DNA from: Aeromicrobium sp.
GTDB lineage: Bacteria; Actinomycetota; Coriobacteriia; Anaerosomatales; Anaerosomataceae
DNA length: 64,000 nucleotides
Direction: 5' to 3'
Assembly: GCA_015351705.1 (NCBI GenBank)
Contig: JADIIM010000048.1
Location: 1 to 64,000 of the forward strand
A program made the translations under genes and the position numbers. Position 1 is the stretch's first letter. Each line of letters begins with the position of its first letter. The notes beneath the pieces were generated by a model, which worked only from the letters and a program-made list of their open reading frames with translations, did no database searches and was not told where the DNA came from. This document shows, in pieces, positions 52,483 to 60,602 of the stretch.

Positions 52483-53844
52483 CTACTCCTCGAGCGTGGT
52501 ACCGGCGGCGAAGTCGAAGTCGACGAGCTCACCGGCGTTGTAGGCGGCATACGCGGCCAGGTCGAAGTGCCCGTGACCCGAGAGGTTGAACAGGATGCAA
52601 CGGTCTTCGCCTGCGGCCTGAGCGGCCTTGGCCTCGTTGATGGCGGCAAGGATCGCGTGGCTGCTCTCAGGCGCGGGCAGGATGCCCTCGGCGCGGGCGA
52701 ACTGCGCGGCTGCGTCGAAGCACGCCGTCTGGTCCACGGCGACCGCCTCGACCTCTCCCTCGTGCACGAGCTGCGAGACCAGCGGCGAGTCGCCGTGATA
52801 GCGCAGTCCGCCTGCGTGGATGCCGGCAGGCACGAAGTCATGGCCGAGCGTGTACATGAGCATCTGCGGCGTCATTCCGGCCTCGTCGCCGAGGTCGTAG
52901 CGGTACTCTCCCGCGGTGAGCGTGGGGCATGCCTTGGGCTCGACCGCGAGCAGGCGCGCGTTGCTCTTGCCCTCGAGCTTGCGGTGGTAGTACGGGAACG
53001 CGATGCCGGCGAAGTTGCTGCCGCCGCCGACACACCCGATGACCACGTCCGGCTCCTCCTCGGCGAGCCTCATCTGCTCGATGGCCTCCTGGCCGATGAT
53101 CGTCTGGTGCAGACAGACGTGGTTGAGCACACTGCCGAGCGCGTAGTGCGTGCCGGGGTCCTTGATGGCAACCTCGACGGCTTCGGAGATCGCGATGCCG
53201 AGCGAACCGGTGGAGTCAGGATCCATCGCGAGCACGTGGCGTCCCGCCTCCGTGAGGTCGGTCGGCGAGGCGTGCACGGTTCCGCCGTAGGTCTCCATCA
53301 GGATGCGGCGGTACGGCTTCTGCTCGTAGGAGACCTTCACCATGAAGACCTCGACGTCGATGCCGTACAGGGCGCCCGCGATCGAAAGCGCGCTTCCCCA
53401 CTGCCCGGCGCCGGTCTCGGTGGAGATCTTGGTGATGCCCTCGAGTTTGTTGTAGTACGCCTGCGGGATCGCCGTGTTGGGCTTGTGGCTACCCGCCGGC
53501 GAGACGCCCTCGTACTTGTAGAAGATCTTCACGCCCGCGGGCAGGCCGAGCACCCGCTCGAGCTGGCGCGCGCGCAGCAGCGGCGAGGGGCGATAGGTCT
53601 TGTAGACGTCGATGACCGCGCCGGGGATGTCTATCCAGCGCTCCGGCGACATCTCCTGCTTGATGCACTCGGCCGGGAAGATCATGCCCAGCCGCTCACC
53701 GATCTGATCCATCGTCAGTTCCGTGCCGTCGGGCGCGAACGCCTTCGGCGGCGCCGGCGGGTTCTTGAGGTCCGGGATCACGTTGTACCAGGCCTCCGGG
53801 ATCCTGGTCTCGTCCAGTCCGAACCTCGTCTTGTCACTGCCCAT
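52483..53844 (-). CDS. TrpB2-type tryptophan synthase beta-like protein
   Basis: 453 residues, longer than TrpB1 and of the TrpB2 subgroup: N-terminal segment ETRIPEAWYNVIPDLKNPP and MIFPAECIKQEMS, PLP Lys in GVSPAGSHKPNTAIPQ, ETGAGQWGSALSIAG, GCVGGGSNFAGIAFPYYH. TrpB2 proteins make tryptophan from free indole or serve as serine deaminases and usually do not bind TrpA well. It is placed between trpC and trpF in the same operon as trpB1. ATG 53844 overlaps the trpC stop by 11 bases. Confidence 0.92.
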   Translation of the reverse strand: MGSDKTRFGLDETRIPEAWYNVIPDLKNPPAPPKAFAPDGTELTMDQIGERLGMIFPAECIKQEMSPERWIDIPGAVIDVYKTYRPSPLLRARQLERVLGLPAGVKIFYKYEGVSPAGSHKPNTAIPQAYYNKLEGITKISTETGAGQWGSALSIAGALYGIDVEVFMVKVSYEQKPYRRILMETYGGTVHASPTDLTEAGRHVLAMDPDSTGSLGIAISEAVEVAIKDPGTHYALGSVLNHVCLHQTIIGQEAIEQMRLAEEEPDVVIGCVGGGSNFAGIAFPYYHRKLEGKSNARLLAVEPKACPTLTAGEYRYDLGDEAGMTPQMLMYTLGHDFVPAGIHAGGLRYHGDSPLVSQLVHEGEVEAVAVDQTACFDAAAQFARAEGILPAPESSHAILAAINEAKAAQAAGEDRCILFNLSGHGHFDLAAYAAYNAGELVDFDFAAGTTLEE

Positions 53845-54637
53845 GTCCTGCTCCCTTCCTCACCCCGGTCAGTTCTGCCAGCACGTCTTCAGGAAACGGC
53901 GAGCGCATGAGCGTCTCGCCAACGAGCACCGCCTCGGCGCCTGCCGCGGCCGCAGCCTCGACATCCGCGCGCGTCTTCACCCCGCTGGCGGCCACCAGCG
54001 TCACGTCGAACCGCCGCGCCTCCTCAAGCACATGGCGCGCGCGGTCCGGGTCCACCTCGAGCGTGCGCAGGTCACGCGCGTTGACGGCAATCACCGCCGA
54101 GCGCACGCCGAGCGCGATAGCGAGTTCCTCGGCGCTCACGATCTCAACGAGCGGCGTCAGCCCCAGTGTCTCTGCCGTATCCGCGAACTCCCGTGTGAGG
54201 TTGCCGAGCACGCTCACCATCAGCAGCACCGCGTCCGCTCCATGGCCGCGCGCTGCGAACAGCTGCACCGGGTCGACCACGAAGTCCTTGCACAGCACGG
54301 GGACCTCGACCGCGTCGGCCACGTCCGAGAGGTCGGTGAACGAGCCGCCGAAGAACTCGGGCTCGGTGAGTACCGAGATCGCCGCCGCGCCGCCGTCCTG
54401 GTAGTGGAGCGCCTGCTTGGACGCATCGCAGTCCGCCGCGATCACACCGGCGCTCGGCGAGGCCTTCTTGACTTCGGCGATCACGGCGACATCGGAGCGG
54501 TCCCGAAGCGCCGATGCGAAGTCACGCGGAGGCCGAGCGCAGCACGCGAGCCGCTCGCGGTCGGCCGCGGACAGAACGCCGTACTCGGCTGCAATGCGCT
54601 CTCGGCGCCGGGACATCACGGTCTCCAGGAAGCTCAC
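53834..54637 (-). CDS. trpC: Indole-3-glycerol phosphate synthase
   Basis: 267 residues. EVKKASPSAGVI (catalytic Lys), VLTEPEFFGGS, VLCKDFVVDPVQL, VIAVNARDLRTLEVD, AASGVKTRADVEA, VGETLMRS. Closes CdRP to indole-3-glycerol phosphate. The frame stays open into trpGD but GTG at 54637 (GTGA overlap with the trpGD stop, GGAGG upstream) is the real start. Free-standing, not fused to TrpF. Confidence 0.95.
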   Translation of the reverse strand: MSFLETVMSRRRERIAAEYGVLSAADRERLACCARPPRDFASALRDRSDVAVIAEVKKASPSAGVIAADCDASKQALHYQDGGAAAISVLTEPEFFGGSFTDLSDVADAVEVPVLCKDFVVDPVQLFAARGHGADAVLLMVSVLGNLTREFADTAETLGLTPLVEIVSAEELAIALGVRSAVIAVNARDLRTLEVDPDRARHVLEEARRFDVTLVAASGVKTRADVEAAAAAGAEAVLVGETLMRSPFPEDVLAELTGVRKGAGHGQ

Positions 54638-56334
54638 GAGGCCACCTCCGCGAGCCTCCGACTGGTGGCAGCCAGCCGCTCGAGTGTGTCCAGCGCGCGA
54701 CCCGAGTCGATCGACTCCCGTGCGCGGGCGACGCCTTCGGCGAGGTCCGACACCGCGCCAGCCGCGAGCAACGCCGCGGCTGCGTTCATGAGCACCACGT
54801 CGCGCCGGGGACCGTGCTCGCCGTCGAGCACCGCACGCACCAGCGCGGCGTTGGCCACGGCGTCCCCACCGGCGATATCCGCGATCGTCGAGCGCGCGAT
54901 GCCCACCTGCTCCGGTGTGACCTCGTGGGTGCGCACGGCGCCGTGCGTCGCGTCGTACTCGGCCACCGTGGTGGGGCCGCTCGCCGAGACCTCGTCCATG
55001 CCGGGGTGCCCGTTGACGACAAGCACGCGCTCGGCGCCGAGCCTGCCGGCCACCTCGGCCATCACCGGCGCGAGGCGCGCATCGTACACGCCGAGGAGTT
55101 GACGCTTCGCGCCTGCCGGGTTGGTGAGCGGGCCGAGGATGTTGAAGACCGTGCGGATGCCGATCTCGCGACGCGGGCCGCCGGCGTGGCGCATCGAGGC
55201 GTGGAGCGACTGAGCGAAGAGGAATCCCACGCCGCACTCGTCGATGCAGCGCGCCATGCCCGCGGCGTCGAGAGTGATGTCCACGCCCAGCGCTTCGAGC
55301 ACATCCGCGCTGCCGGCGCTTGAGGAGACGGCGCGGTTGCCGTGCTTGGCGACCGGCACGCCCGCGCCGGCCACCACGAACGCGGTGGTCGTGGAGACGT
55401 TGAACGTGTGGAGACCGTCGCCGCCGGTCCCGCAGGTGTCGATGTAGTGCGCCGCCGTGGGCCTGACCGGCGTGGCGCGCTCGCGCATGGCGCGCGCGAA
55501 GCCCACGATCTCGTCGACCGTCTCGCCCTTCATCCGCATCGCCACCACGAGCGCCGAGATCTGCGCGGGGGTCGCCTCGCCGTCCATCACCAGGCCCATC
55601 ACGTGCTCGGCCTCGGCCTCGGACAGCGCGTCGCCGCCGCTCACACGCGCGATGGCGCCGCCGATCGTAGTGACCTCGGCCAGCCGTGCCGAGGAGCGTG
55701 CGGTGCCACCCGCCGCGGCGATCGCAGCGGGCGCCTCGTCTGCCGAGCGCGTGAGCGGCACCTCGCCGCACACGTCGAGGAAGTTGGCGAGCAGCTTCGT
55801 GCCCTCGGGCGTGAGCACGCTTTCCGGGTGGAACTGCACGCCGAAGACCGGAAGGTCCCGGTGGCGCATGCCCTGGATGACGCCGTCTGCCGTGCGCGCC
55901 TGGACCACGAGCGGTTCGCCGATACTCCCGGCTTCCACGCACAGCGAGTGGTAGCGCGTGGCCGTGAACGGGCTCGGGATGCCCGCGAACAGCGCCGTCC
56001 CGTCGTGCACGATGTCGTCGGTCTTGCCGTGCACGGGCCTGGGCGCCCGGCAGACGGCTCCACCGAAGACCTCGGCGATCACCTGATGGCCGAGGCACAC
56101 GCCGAGCACCGGCACGCCCACCTCAGCGGCGGCGCGTACCACGTCGGCCGAGATACCGGCATCGGCCGGCGTGCCCGGCCCGGGCGAGATCACGATGCCC
56201 GCAGGCTTGAGTGCGAGCGCCTCGGCGGCGCTGAGCGCGTCGTTGCGCTCAACCCTCACCTCTGCCCCCAGGGCAGCCAGGAGCTGCACGAGGTTGTAGG
56301 TGAAGCTGTCGTAGTTGTCGATGACGAGGATCAT
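54634..56334 (-). CDS. trpGD: Anthranilate synthase component II / anthranilate phosphoribosyltransferase fusion
   Basis: 566 residues. TrpG (1-190): NYDSFTYNLVQ, GVCLGHQVIAEVFGG (nucleophile Cys), GVQFHPESVLTPEG. TrpD (about 220-566): HYIDTCGTGGDGLHTFNVST, KHGNRAVSSSAGSADVLEALG, NILGPLTNPAGAK, GMDEVSASGPTTV. A linker with Ala-rich sequence (196-215) joins them. Same fusion occurs in enterobacteria and some other lineages. ATG 56334 overlaps the trpE stop by four bases. Confidence 0.95.
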   Translation of the reverse strand: MILVIDNYDSFTYNLVQLLAALGAEVRVERNDALSAAEALALKPAGIVISPGPGTPADAGISADVVRAAAEVGVPVLGVCLGHQVIAEVFGGAVCRAPRPVHGKTDDIVHDGTALFAGIPSPFTATRYHSLCVEAGSIGEPLVVQARTADGVIQGMRHRDLPVFGVQFHPESVLTPEGTKLLANFLDVCGEVPLTRSADEAPAAIAAAGGTARSSARLAEVTTIGGAIARVSGGDALSEAEAEHVMGLVMDGEATPAQISALVVAMRMKGETVDEIVGFARAMRERATPVRPTAAHYIDTCGTGGDGLHTFNVSTTTAFVVAGAGVPVAKHGNRAVSSSAGSADVLEALGVDITLDAAGMARCIDECGVGFLFAQSLHASMRHAGGPRREIGIRTVFNILGPLTNPAGAKRQLLGVYDARLAPVMAEVAGRLGAERVLVVNGHPGMDEVSASGPTTVAEYDATHGAVRTHEVTPEQVGIARSTIADIAGGDAVANAALVRAVLDGEHGPRRDVVLMNAAAALLAAGAVSDLAEGVARARESIDSGRALDTLERLAATSRRLAEVAS

Positions 56335-57956
56335 CGGATCATGCCCCCATCGCCCTCGGCCGGCCGGGAAACCACGGCCTCTGTCCTCGGATGCTCCCGC
56401 CTCCCGGCGGAAGCATCCTGCGAAAGGATCGGCCTTAGGTTTCCCGTCCCGTCCTCGGCTGCATGAACAGCGCTCTCCTCGTCATGCATCCCCGCCGCAA
56501 GCTCCAGGGCGCGATGCAGGGCGCGGGCCTTGTGGAGGCACTCCTCGTACTCGCGTTCCGGGTCTGAGTCCGCCACGATGCCGGCGCCGCTCTGCAGGTA
56601 CGCGCGACCGCCGGCGAGCACGATCGTGCGGATCGTGATGCACATGTCCATCGCGCCATCGAGCCCGAAGTAGCCGACTGTCCCGGCGTACGGGCCGCGT
56701 GCGGCGGGTTCGAGTTCGGCGATCAGCTCCATCGCGCGGACCTTGGGGGCTCCGCTGACGGTGCCCGCCGGGAACGTGGCCCGCAGAGCGTCGAATGCGT
56801 CGGCGCCCGGCGCGAGCGTGCCGGTCACGTTGCTCACGATGTGCATGACATGCGAGTAGTACTCCACCTCCATGAGCTCGTCGACGGTCACGCTGCCGGG
56901 AACGCACACGCGTCCGAGGTCGTTGCGGCCGAGGTCCACGAGCATGACGTGCTCGGCGCGCTCCTTCTCGTCGGCGAGCAGGTCGGCGCGCAGCCGGCCG
57001 TCCTCGGCCGTGTCCGCGCCACGGGGGCGCGTCCCGGCAAGCGGGCGGGTGAGCACCTCGTCGCCCTCCACGCGCACGAGCGGCTCGGGGCTCGAGCCCA
57101 CGAGCGTCACATCGCGCGTGCGGACGTAGAACATGTACGGGCTCGGGTTGACCGCCCTGAGCACCCGGTAGAGGTCGAGGCCGTCACCCGCATACGGTGC
57201 GCTGAAGCGCTGCGAGAGCACGATCTGGAAGATGTCGCCGGCCGCGATGTGCTCCTTACCGGCCTTCACCGCCTCGATGTACTCCTCGCGCGTGCTGTGG
57301 GCGGTGAGCGGCACCTGGCGCGTCATGCCGACGCGACCGAGCTCAGCCCCGCGCGGCCCCTCGTCGATGCGCTTGAGACACGCGTCGATGCGCTTGAGCG
57401 CGGCCTCGTATGCGAGCTCCGGCGCCCCGCCGGGACGCACTGGCGCGATGACCTGCAAAACGCGACGCGCGTGGTCGAAAGCCACCACGATGTCCGCGGT
57501 CATGAAGACCGTGTCCGGCACGCCGAGCTCGTCTGAGCCGTGCCGCGGCACGCGCTCGAACCCGCTCGCGGCCTCGTAGCCCACAAAGCCCACCGCGCCG
57601 CCGACGAACAGCGGCAGCCCGGGTACGCGCGCCACGCGGCCGGCTGAGAGTCGCTCCGCCACCACGGTGAGCGGGTCATCGGCGCGCACCCCGTGCACGC
57701 CCCCGTTCTCCACCACGACCTCGCTCCCACGCGCGGTCACGACCTCGCCATCGCCCACGCCGAGGAAGCTGTAGCGCCCCAGCCGCTCGCCACCGACCAC
57801 GCTCTCCAGCAGGAACGCGTGCTCGGCGCCCTCGGCCAGTGCCATGAATGCGGATATCGGCGTCGCGAGATCCGCGTAGACCTCACGCGCCACGGGGACC
57901 ACGTCGTGGTCCGCTGCCAATCGCACGAACTCGTCTTTGCCCGGCAGTATCACGCT
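56331..57956 (-). CDS. trpE: Anthranilate synthase component I
   Basis: 541 residues; makes anthranilate from chorismate with ammonia from TrpG. TPISAFMALAEGAEHAFLLESVVGGERLGR includes the tryptophan-inhibition LLES motif; catalytic core HIAAGDIFQIVLSQRF, RPLAGTRPRGAD, DEKERAEHVMLVDLGRNDLG, FPAGTVSGAPKVRAMELI. About 50 extra residues at the C-terminus (after RALELAAG) are unconserved and hydrophilic. Start ambiguous: GTG 57956 sits ten bases after GGAAGG; GTG 57965 is also in frame. Expressed behind a Trp T-box. Confidence 0.95.
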   Translation of the reverse strand, partial: SVILPGKDEFVRLAADHDVVPVAREVYADLATPISAFMALAEGAEHAFLLESVVGGERLGRYSFLGVGDGEVVTARGSEVVVENGGVHGVRADDPLTVVAERLSAGRVARVPGLPLFVGGAVGFVGYEAASGFERVPRHGSDELGVPDTVFMTADIVVAFDHARRVLQVIAPVRPGGAPELAYEAALKRIDACLKRIDEGPRGAELGRVGMTRQVPLTAHSTREEYIEAVKAGKEHIAAGDIFQIVLSQRFSAPYAGDGLDLYRVLRAVNPSPYMFYVRTRDVTLVGSSPEPLVRVEGDEVLTRPLAGTRPRGADTAEDGRLRADLLADEKERAEHVMLVDLGRNDLGRVCVPGSVTVDELMEVEYYSHVMHIVSNVTGTLAPGADAFDALRATFPAGTVSGAPKVRAMELIAELEPAARGPYAGTVGYFGLDGAMDMCITIRTIVLAGGRAYLQSGAGIVADSDPEREYEECLHKARALHRALELAAGMHDEESAVHAAEDGTGNLRPILSQDASAGRREHPRTEAVVSRPAEGDGGMIR

Positions 57957-57980
57957 GATGCTCACCTTCCGGTCCGCAAG

Positions 57981-58275
57981 AACACAAAAAGCCCTCGTCC
58001 TGTAAGGGACGAGAGCTTCACTCCCGCGGTACCACCCTTGTTGCCGAAAGCCGGGGCCTTCGGCCACTCATCCTGACAGTGCTCCGGCGACTTCGCCGTC
58101 CACACCCGTTCCCTGCTATCGGTGGGCATCCGCCGGGACTAGTAGGCACTGCCGTTGCCCCGGAGCCTCAAGGGTCCATTCCTGCCGGTCGTTCACGCCG
58201 GGTTTCCACCGTCCCCGACTCTCTATGCTTCGCTGACCGGAGTACTACTCCCCGTCACAGGCGCATATGCGATTG
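57981..58275 (-). promoter_or_regulatory. Tryptophan T-box leader of the trp operon
   Basis: tRNA-sensing leader. Read on the minus strand it holds AGAGAG and GGTGGAAACC of stem I, a specifier region GGAATGGACC with UGG (Trp) at 58178-58176, the T-box consensus AGGGTGGTACCGCGGG (58037-58022), and a terminator at its end. Uncharged tRNA-Trp would hold the antiterminator and allow trp transcription. The full stem I fold was not drawn. Confidence 0.93.
57986..58016 (-). terminator. T-box terminator
   Basis: GCTCTCGTCC pairs with GGACGAGGGC (10 bp, loop CTTACA) followed by TTTTT (57990-57986) on the minus strand. About 30 bases before trpE. Confidence 0.9.
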
Positions 58276-58281
58276 CCGAGC

Positions 58282-58311
58282 ACTGTAGCAGCCGAGGCGG
58301 GCGAGACGCAA
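58282..58311 (-). promoter_or_regulatory. Promoter of the trp operon
   Basis: -35 TTGCGT (58311-58306), 18-base spacer, -10 TACAGT (58287-58282). Start near 58275, directly before the T-box stem I. Confidence 0.6.
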
Positions 58312-58344
58312 GTGCCCCTTCTACCTGGACCACGCGCCCGGGAT

Positions 58345-59007
58345 CTACCTACCCCGCATCGACTCCGCCATGACTATCAAGTCCGCGACGGGTCCATCGC
58401 CCACGAGTTGATACTCGACGAGTTGGCCCGTATCGGTGCGCTCGACCCAGGTCAACACGGCCGGGTAGTCGCTGGTCTCACCGTTTCGCCAAACCTGCGT
58501 CCCGGCCTCGCGCCCCACGGCAGGCAGTCCGCGAGTTGACGTCTCGAAGTTGAAGCGTGTCTCACCCTTCTCATTCGGGCTGAACTCCTCGCCCAACATC
58601 TCTTTCACCGGGAGAGTTTGACTCGTGGGCGTCACGTGCAGAATCACTCGGTCCGCATACCGGATGTTGAATGCGGTCAGAACCACGCCATTCCCTACGT
58701 CCGCGCCATCTGTCGTGACGGAGATGGCAGGAACCAAGCCGTCGCGCGCGGCCCGCAGAAGTGGATGGTACTGACCCTTCGGATCGGTCAGCGCTTGATC
58801 GAGGGTCATGCGTCGACCAGCCGGTGATGCATCAACGAACCAGTCCGTCCGCGCACCTCCAAGTAGCCGTGGAGCGTCATCACCGCGACCTACTACGGCA
58901 GGTGACGGCGCGCTTGCTGTCGACTGACTCGGCGGCGTGCCCCCGGTACAGCCAGCAGTCGCCGCGGCGACCAGCACAAGCGCAGCAAGCCATGTCGCTG
59001 TCTTCAT
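58345..59007 (-). CDS. Lipoprotein, unknown function
   Basis: 220 residues. N-terminus MKTATWLAALVLVAAATAGC is a lipoprotein signal with Cys20; then Ser/Thr-rich linker and a soluble domain (about 60-220) with VILHVTPTSQTLPVKE, GTQVWRNGETSDYP and VEYQLVGDGPVADLIVMAESM. The end resembles DUF4367/MucB-type sensor domains in overall pattern, but I do not recognise the family. ATG 59007 lies 13 bases after the stop of the secreted protein gene upstream, so they form a pair. Exposed on the outer face of the membrane. Confidence 0.75.
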   Translation of the reverse strand: MKTATWLAALVLVAAATAGCTGGTPPSQSTASAPSPAVVGRGDDAPRLLGGARTDWFVDASPAGRRMTLDQALTDPKGQYHPLLRAARDGLVPAISVTTDGADVGNGVVLTAFNIRYADRVILHVTPTSQTLPVKEMLGEEFSPNEKGETRFNFETSTRGLPAVGREAGTQVWRNGETSDYPAVLTWVERTDTGQLVEYQLVGDGPVADLIVMAESMRGR

Positions 59008-59020
59008 CGTGCCACCCCCC

Positions 59021-59689
59021 CTAGTACACGGACACGTAGTTGTTCCCGAAGTGATTGGAGTTGTTGGGGTCGTTGTCGTAGAAGTTCTGGCCCGATGTCC
59101 CCCAGTATGTCCAGACGCCCCAGTTGTACTCCTTGTACATGAGCCCGCTGAAGTAGGCATCGTTGTTGTACGCGGCGCTCGAGTTCCACAGATCGACCTC
59201 GGCGTTCGTACCCGGCCAACATGACGTCATGCCGCCCACCTCGGACTTGGGTATCGTCATGAATACGGCGTTGTTGAGCCAGTAGTAGAACTTCTGGTCA
59301 GCGGTGCTGTAACCGATGTGGAAACGAGTCGTGGTTCCCCATGGCACTGAATCGAACACGTAGTCTTTGTACGCCCCGTTGCTGCAGCGCGCCACGAAGA
59401 TTCGGGCGTTCGAGTAGCCGTAATCGTAAGTCAGCCCCAGTTCAGTCCAACTCGACATGTCGGTCTTTGACGCGTAGATGCTCTTGACCTTCTGGTACTG
59501 CACCACAGGCGCCGATGGCTCGGTGGCGATGTATCCCGAACACCCGTAGTGGTACCAGTCCTCCCTAGCCTCCACGTTGTAGATCGCCGCCGCCGCGTAC
59601 GCCTCAGCGGGACAGGTCAACAAACTCAGGCAGGCGCTCACCAGCATCGTCAAGGCCGTGATGCCCGACCACATCCGCCGAACACGCAT
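59021..59689 (-). CDS. Secreted aromatic-rich protein, unknown function
   Basis: 222 residues. Signal peptide 1-33 ending AYAAAA. The mature part is rich in Tyr, Trp and Asn (YDYGYSNARIFVARCSNG, WTYWGTSGQNFYDNDPNN) and has few acids or bases, with six Cys that could make disulfides. This resembles extracellular beta-sandwich proteins; no family recognised. GC content is lower than its neighbours by eye. Followed by the lipoprotein gene. Such composition is often seen in horizontally gained surface genes. Confidence 0.75.
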   Translation of the reverse strand: MRVRRMWSGITALTMLVSACLSLLTCPAEAYAAAAIYNVEAREDWYHYGCSGYIATEPSAPVVQYQKVKSIYASKTDMSSWTELGLTYDYGYSNARIFVARCSNGAYKDYVFDSVPWGTTTRFHIGYSTADQKFYYWLNNAVFMTIPKSEVGGMTSCWPGTNAEVDLWNSSAAYNNDAYFSGLMYKEYNWGVWTYWGTSGQNFYDNDPNNSNHFGNNYVSVY

Positions 59690-59770
59690 GACGCACCCCC
59701 GATCTTCGGCTCCCCCTGCCGACAGTACCCCCCCCCGATGTCGGAGTCAACACGACGGCAACCTGCGCGC

Positions 59771-60184
59771 CTACCCCTCATCCCCGATGAGCAGCACTCC
59801 GGGGAACGCCCCGTGCGCCCGTGCATCCGCGCTCGCGAGCGTAGCGCCCAGGAGCGTCGCGCACGCCGGTGCGAGCGAGTCGTAGAACGAGCAGCCGAGC
59901 GCCTCGCACTGGCGTGCCGCTTCGGCGATGACCTCGGTCGTCAGGGGTATCACCGCGACACCGGAGGCCTCGATGAGCTCCCACGCCGGCGTCATGTCCG
60001 CCGGGGAGTAGAGCCGTCGCACCACGGAGAGCACCTCATGCACGAAGTGCGTGGGTACCGCGAGTGCGATCTCCCCGTTCGTCGCCTGGACAAGCAGCGC
60101 GAGGGCTGCCGCCTGGCTGGTCTCCGGCTTGAACCACTTGACGCCCACGGACGCGTCGAGCACTACTGCGGGATGCGGGCTCAC
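59771..60184 (-). CDS. vapC: PIN-domain toxin (VapC-like)
   Basis: 137 residues. Acidic PIN residues: Asp near the N-terminus (VVLDASVGVKWF), Glu in HEVLSV, Asp in FYDSLAPACA and ADARAHG. Single-strand RNA nuclease that probably cuts tRNA or rRNA when freed. GTG 60184 overlaps the antitoxin stop by four bases, normal for VapBC. Divergent neighbours are unrelated. Confidence 0.88.
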   Translation of the reverse strand: MSPHPAVVLDASVGVKWFKPETSQAAALALLVQATNGEIALAVPTHFVHEVLSVVRRLYSPADMTPAWELIEASGVAVIPLTTEVIAEAARQCEALGCSFYDSLAPACATLLGATLASADARAHGAFPGVLLIGDEG

Positions 60185-60489
60185 TTCTCGTCATCTCCAT
60201 GGCCTCGAAGCGGCGCCGAGTCGTCCGTCTCGCGGATCTTGCGCAGGATCTCAAGCGTGGGGCGGTCATCGATCACCGTCCGGTCCTCCGCAAACGTCCG
60301 CATCCCCTCCAGCGCCCACAGCATCCGCCTCTGTCGCGCCTCGGCGTGCCGCTCCTCGGCCGTCTTGCCGAGATACGCCGCGAGCGACTCCTGGACGAGT
60401 TCGCTTCGCGCCATGCCGAGGTCACCTGCCTCCGCGTCGAGGCGGGCCAGCAGCTCATCCGGAAGTGAGATCGTCACCTTGGCGGTCAT
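60181..60489 (-). CDS. vapB: Ribbon-helix-helix antitoxin (VapB-like)
   Basis: 102 residues. N-terminal RHH fold (KVTISLPDELLARLDAEAGD, MARSELVQESLAAYL; 4-45) for DNA binding; C-terminal 50 residues neutralise the toxin. ATG 60489. Its promoter holds a nested palindrome that it should bind with the toxin to repress itself. Confidence 0.85.
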   Translation of the reverse strand: MTAKVTISLPDELLARLDAEAGDLGMARSELVQESLAAYLGKTAEERHAEARQRRMLWALEGMRTFAEDRTVIDDRPTLEILRKIRETDDSAPLRGHGDDEK

Positions 60490-60502
60490 GGGCAGCTCCC
60501 TC

Positions 60503-60535
60503 GGTCATACCCTAATTCATACTGAATGTATGACC
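60503..60535. promoter_or_regulatory. Nested palindromic operator of vapBC
   Basis: GGTCATAC (60503-60510) and GTATGACC (60528-60535) form an outer repeat; inside is ATTCA-TAC-TGAAT (60515-60527). AT-rich against the surroundings and 14 bases before the vapB start, over the likely -10 (TATGAC). Fits autoregulation by an RHH antitoxin. Confidence 0.65.
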
Positions 60536-60602
60536 AGCGGAAGGAGACGTCAAGGGGCACGCGCGCCTGAGATCGCACGCGTCACACTGGGACCCTACCG
60601 GG

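Noticed and set aside
54638-56098. Long N-terminal extension of trpC (would make a 754-residue protein)
   Set aside because: The extension lies out of frame over trpGD and is Arg/Gly/His-rich; the GTG at 54637 with GGAGG starts the real protein.
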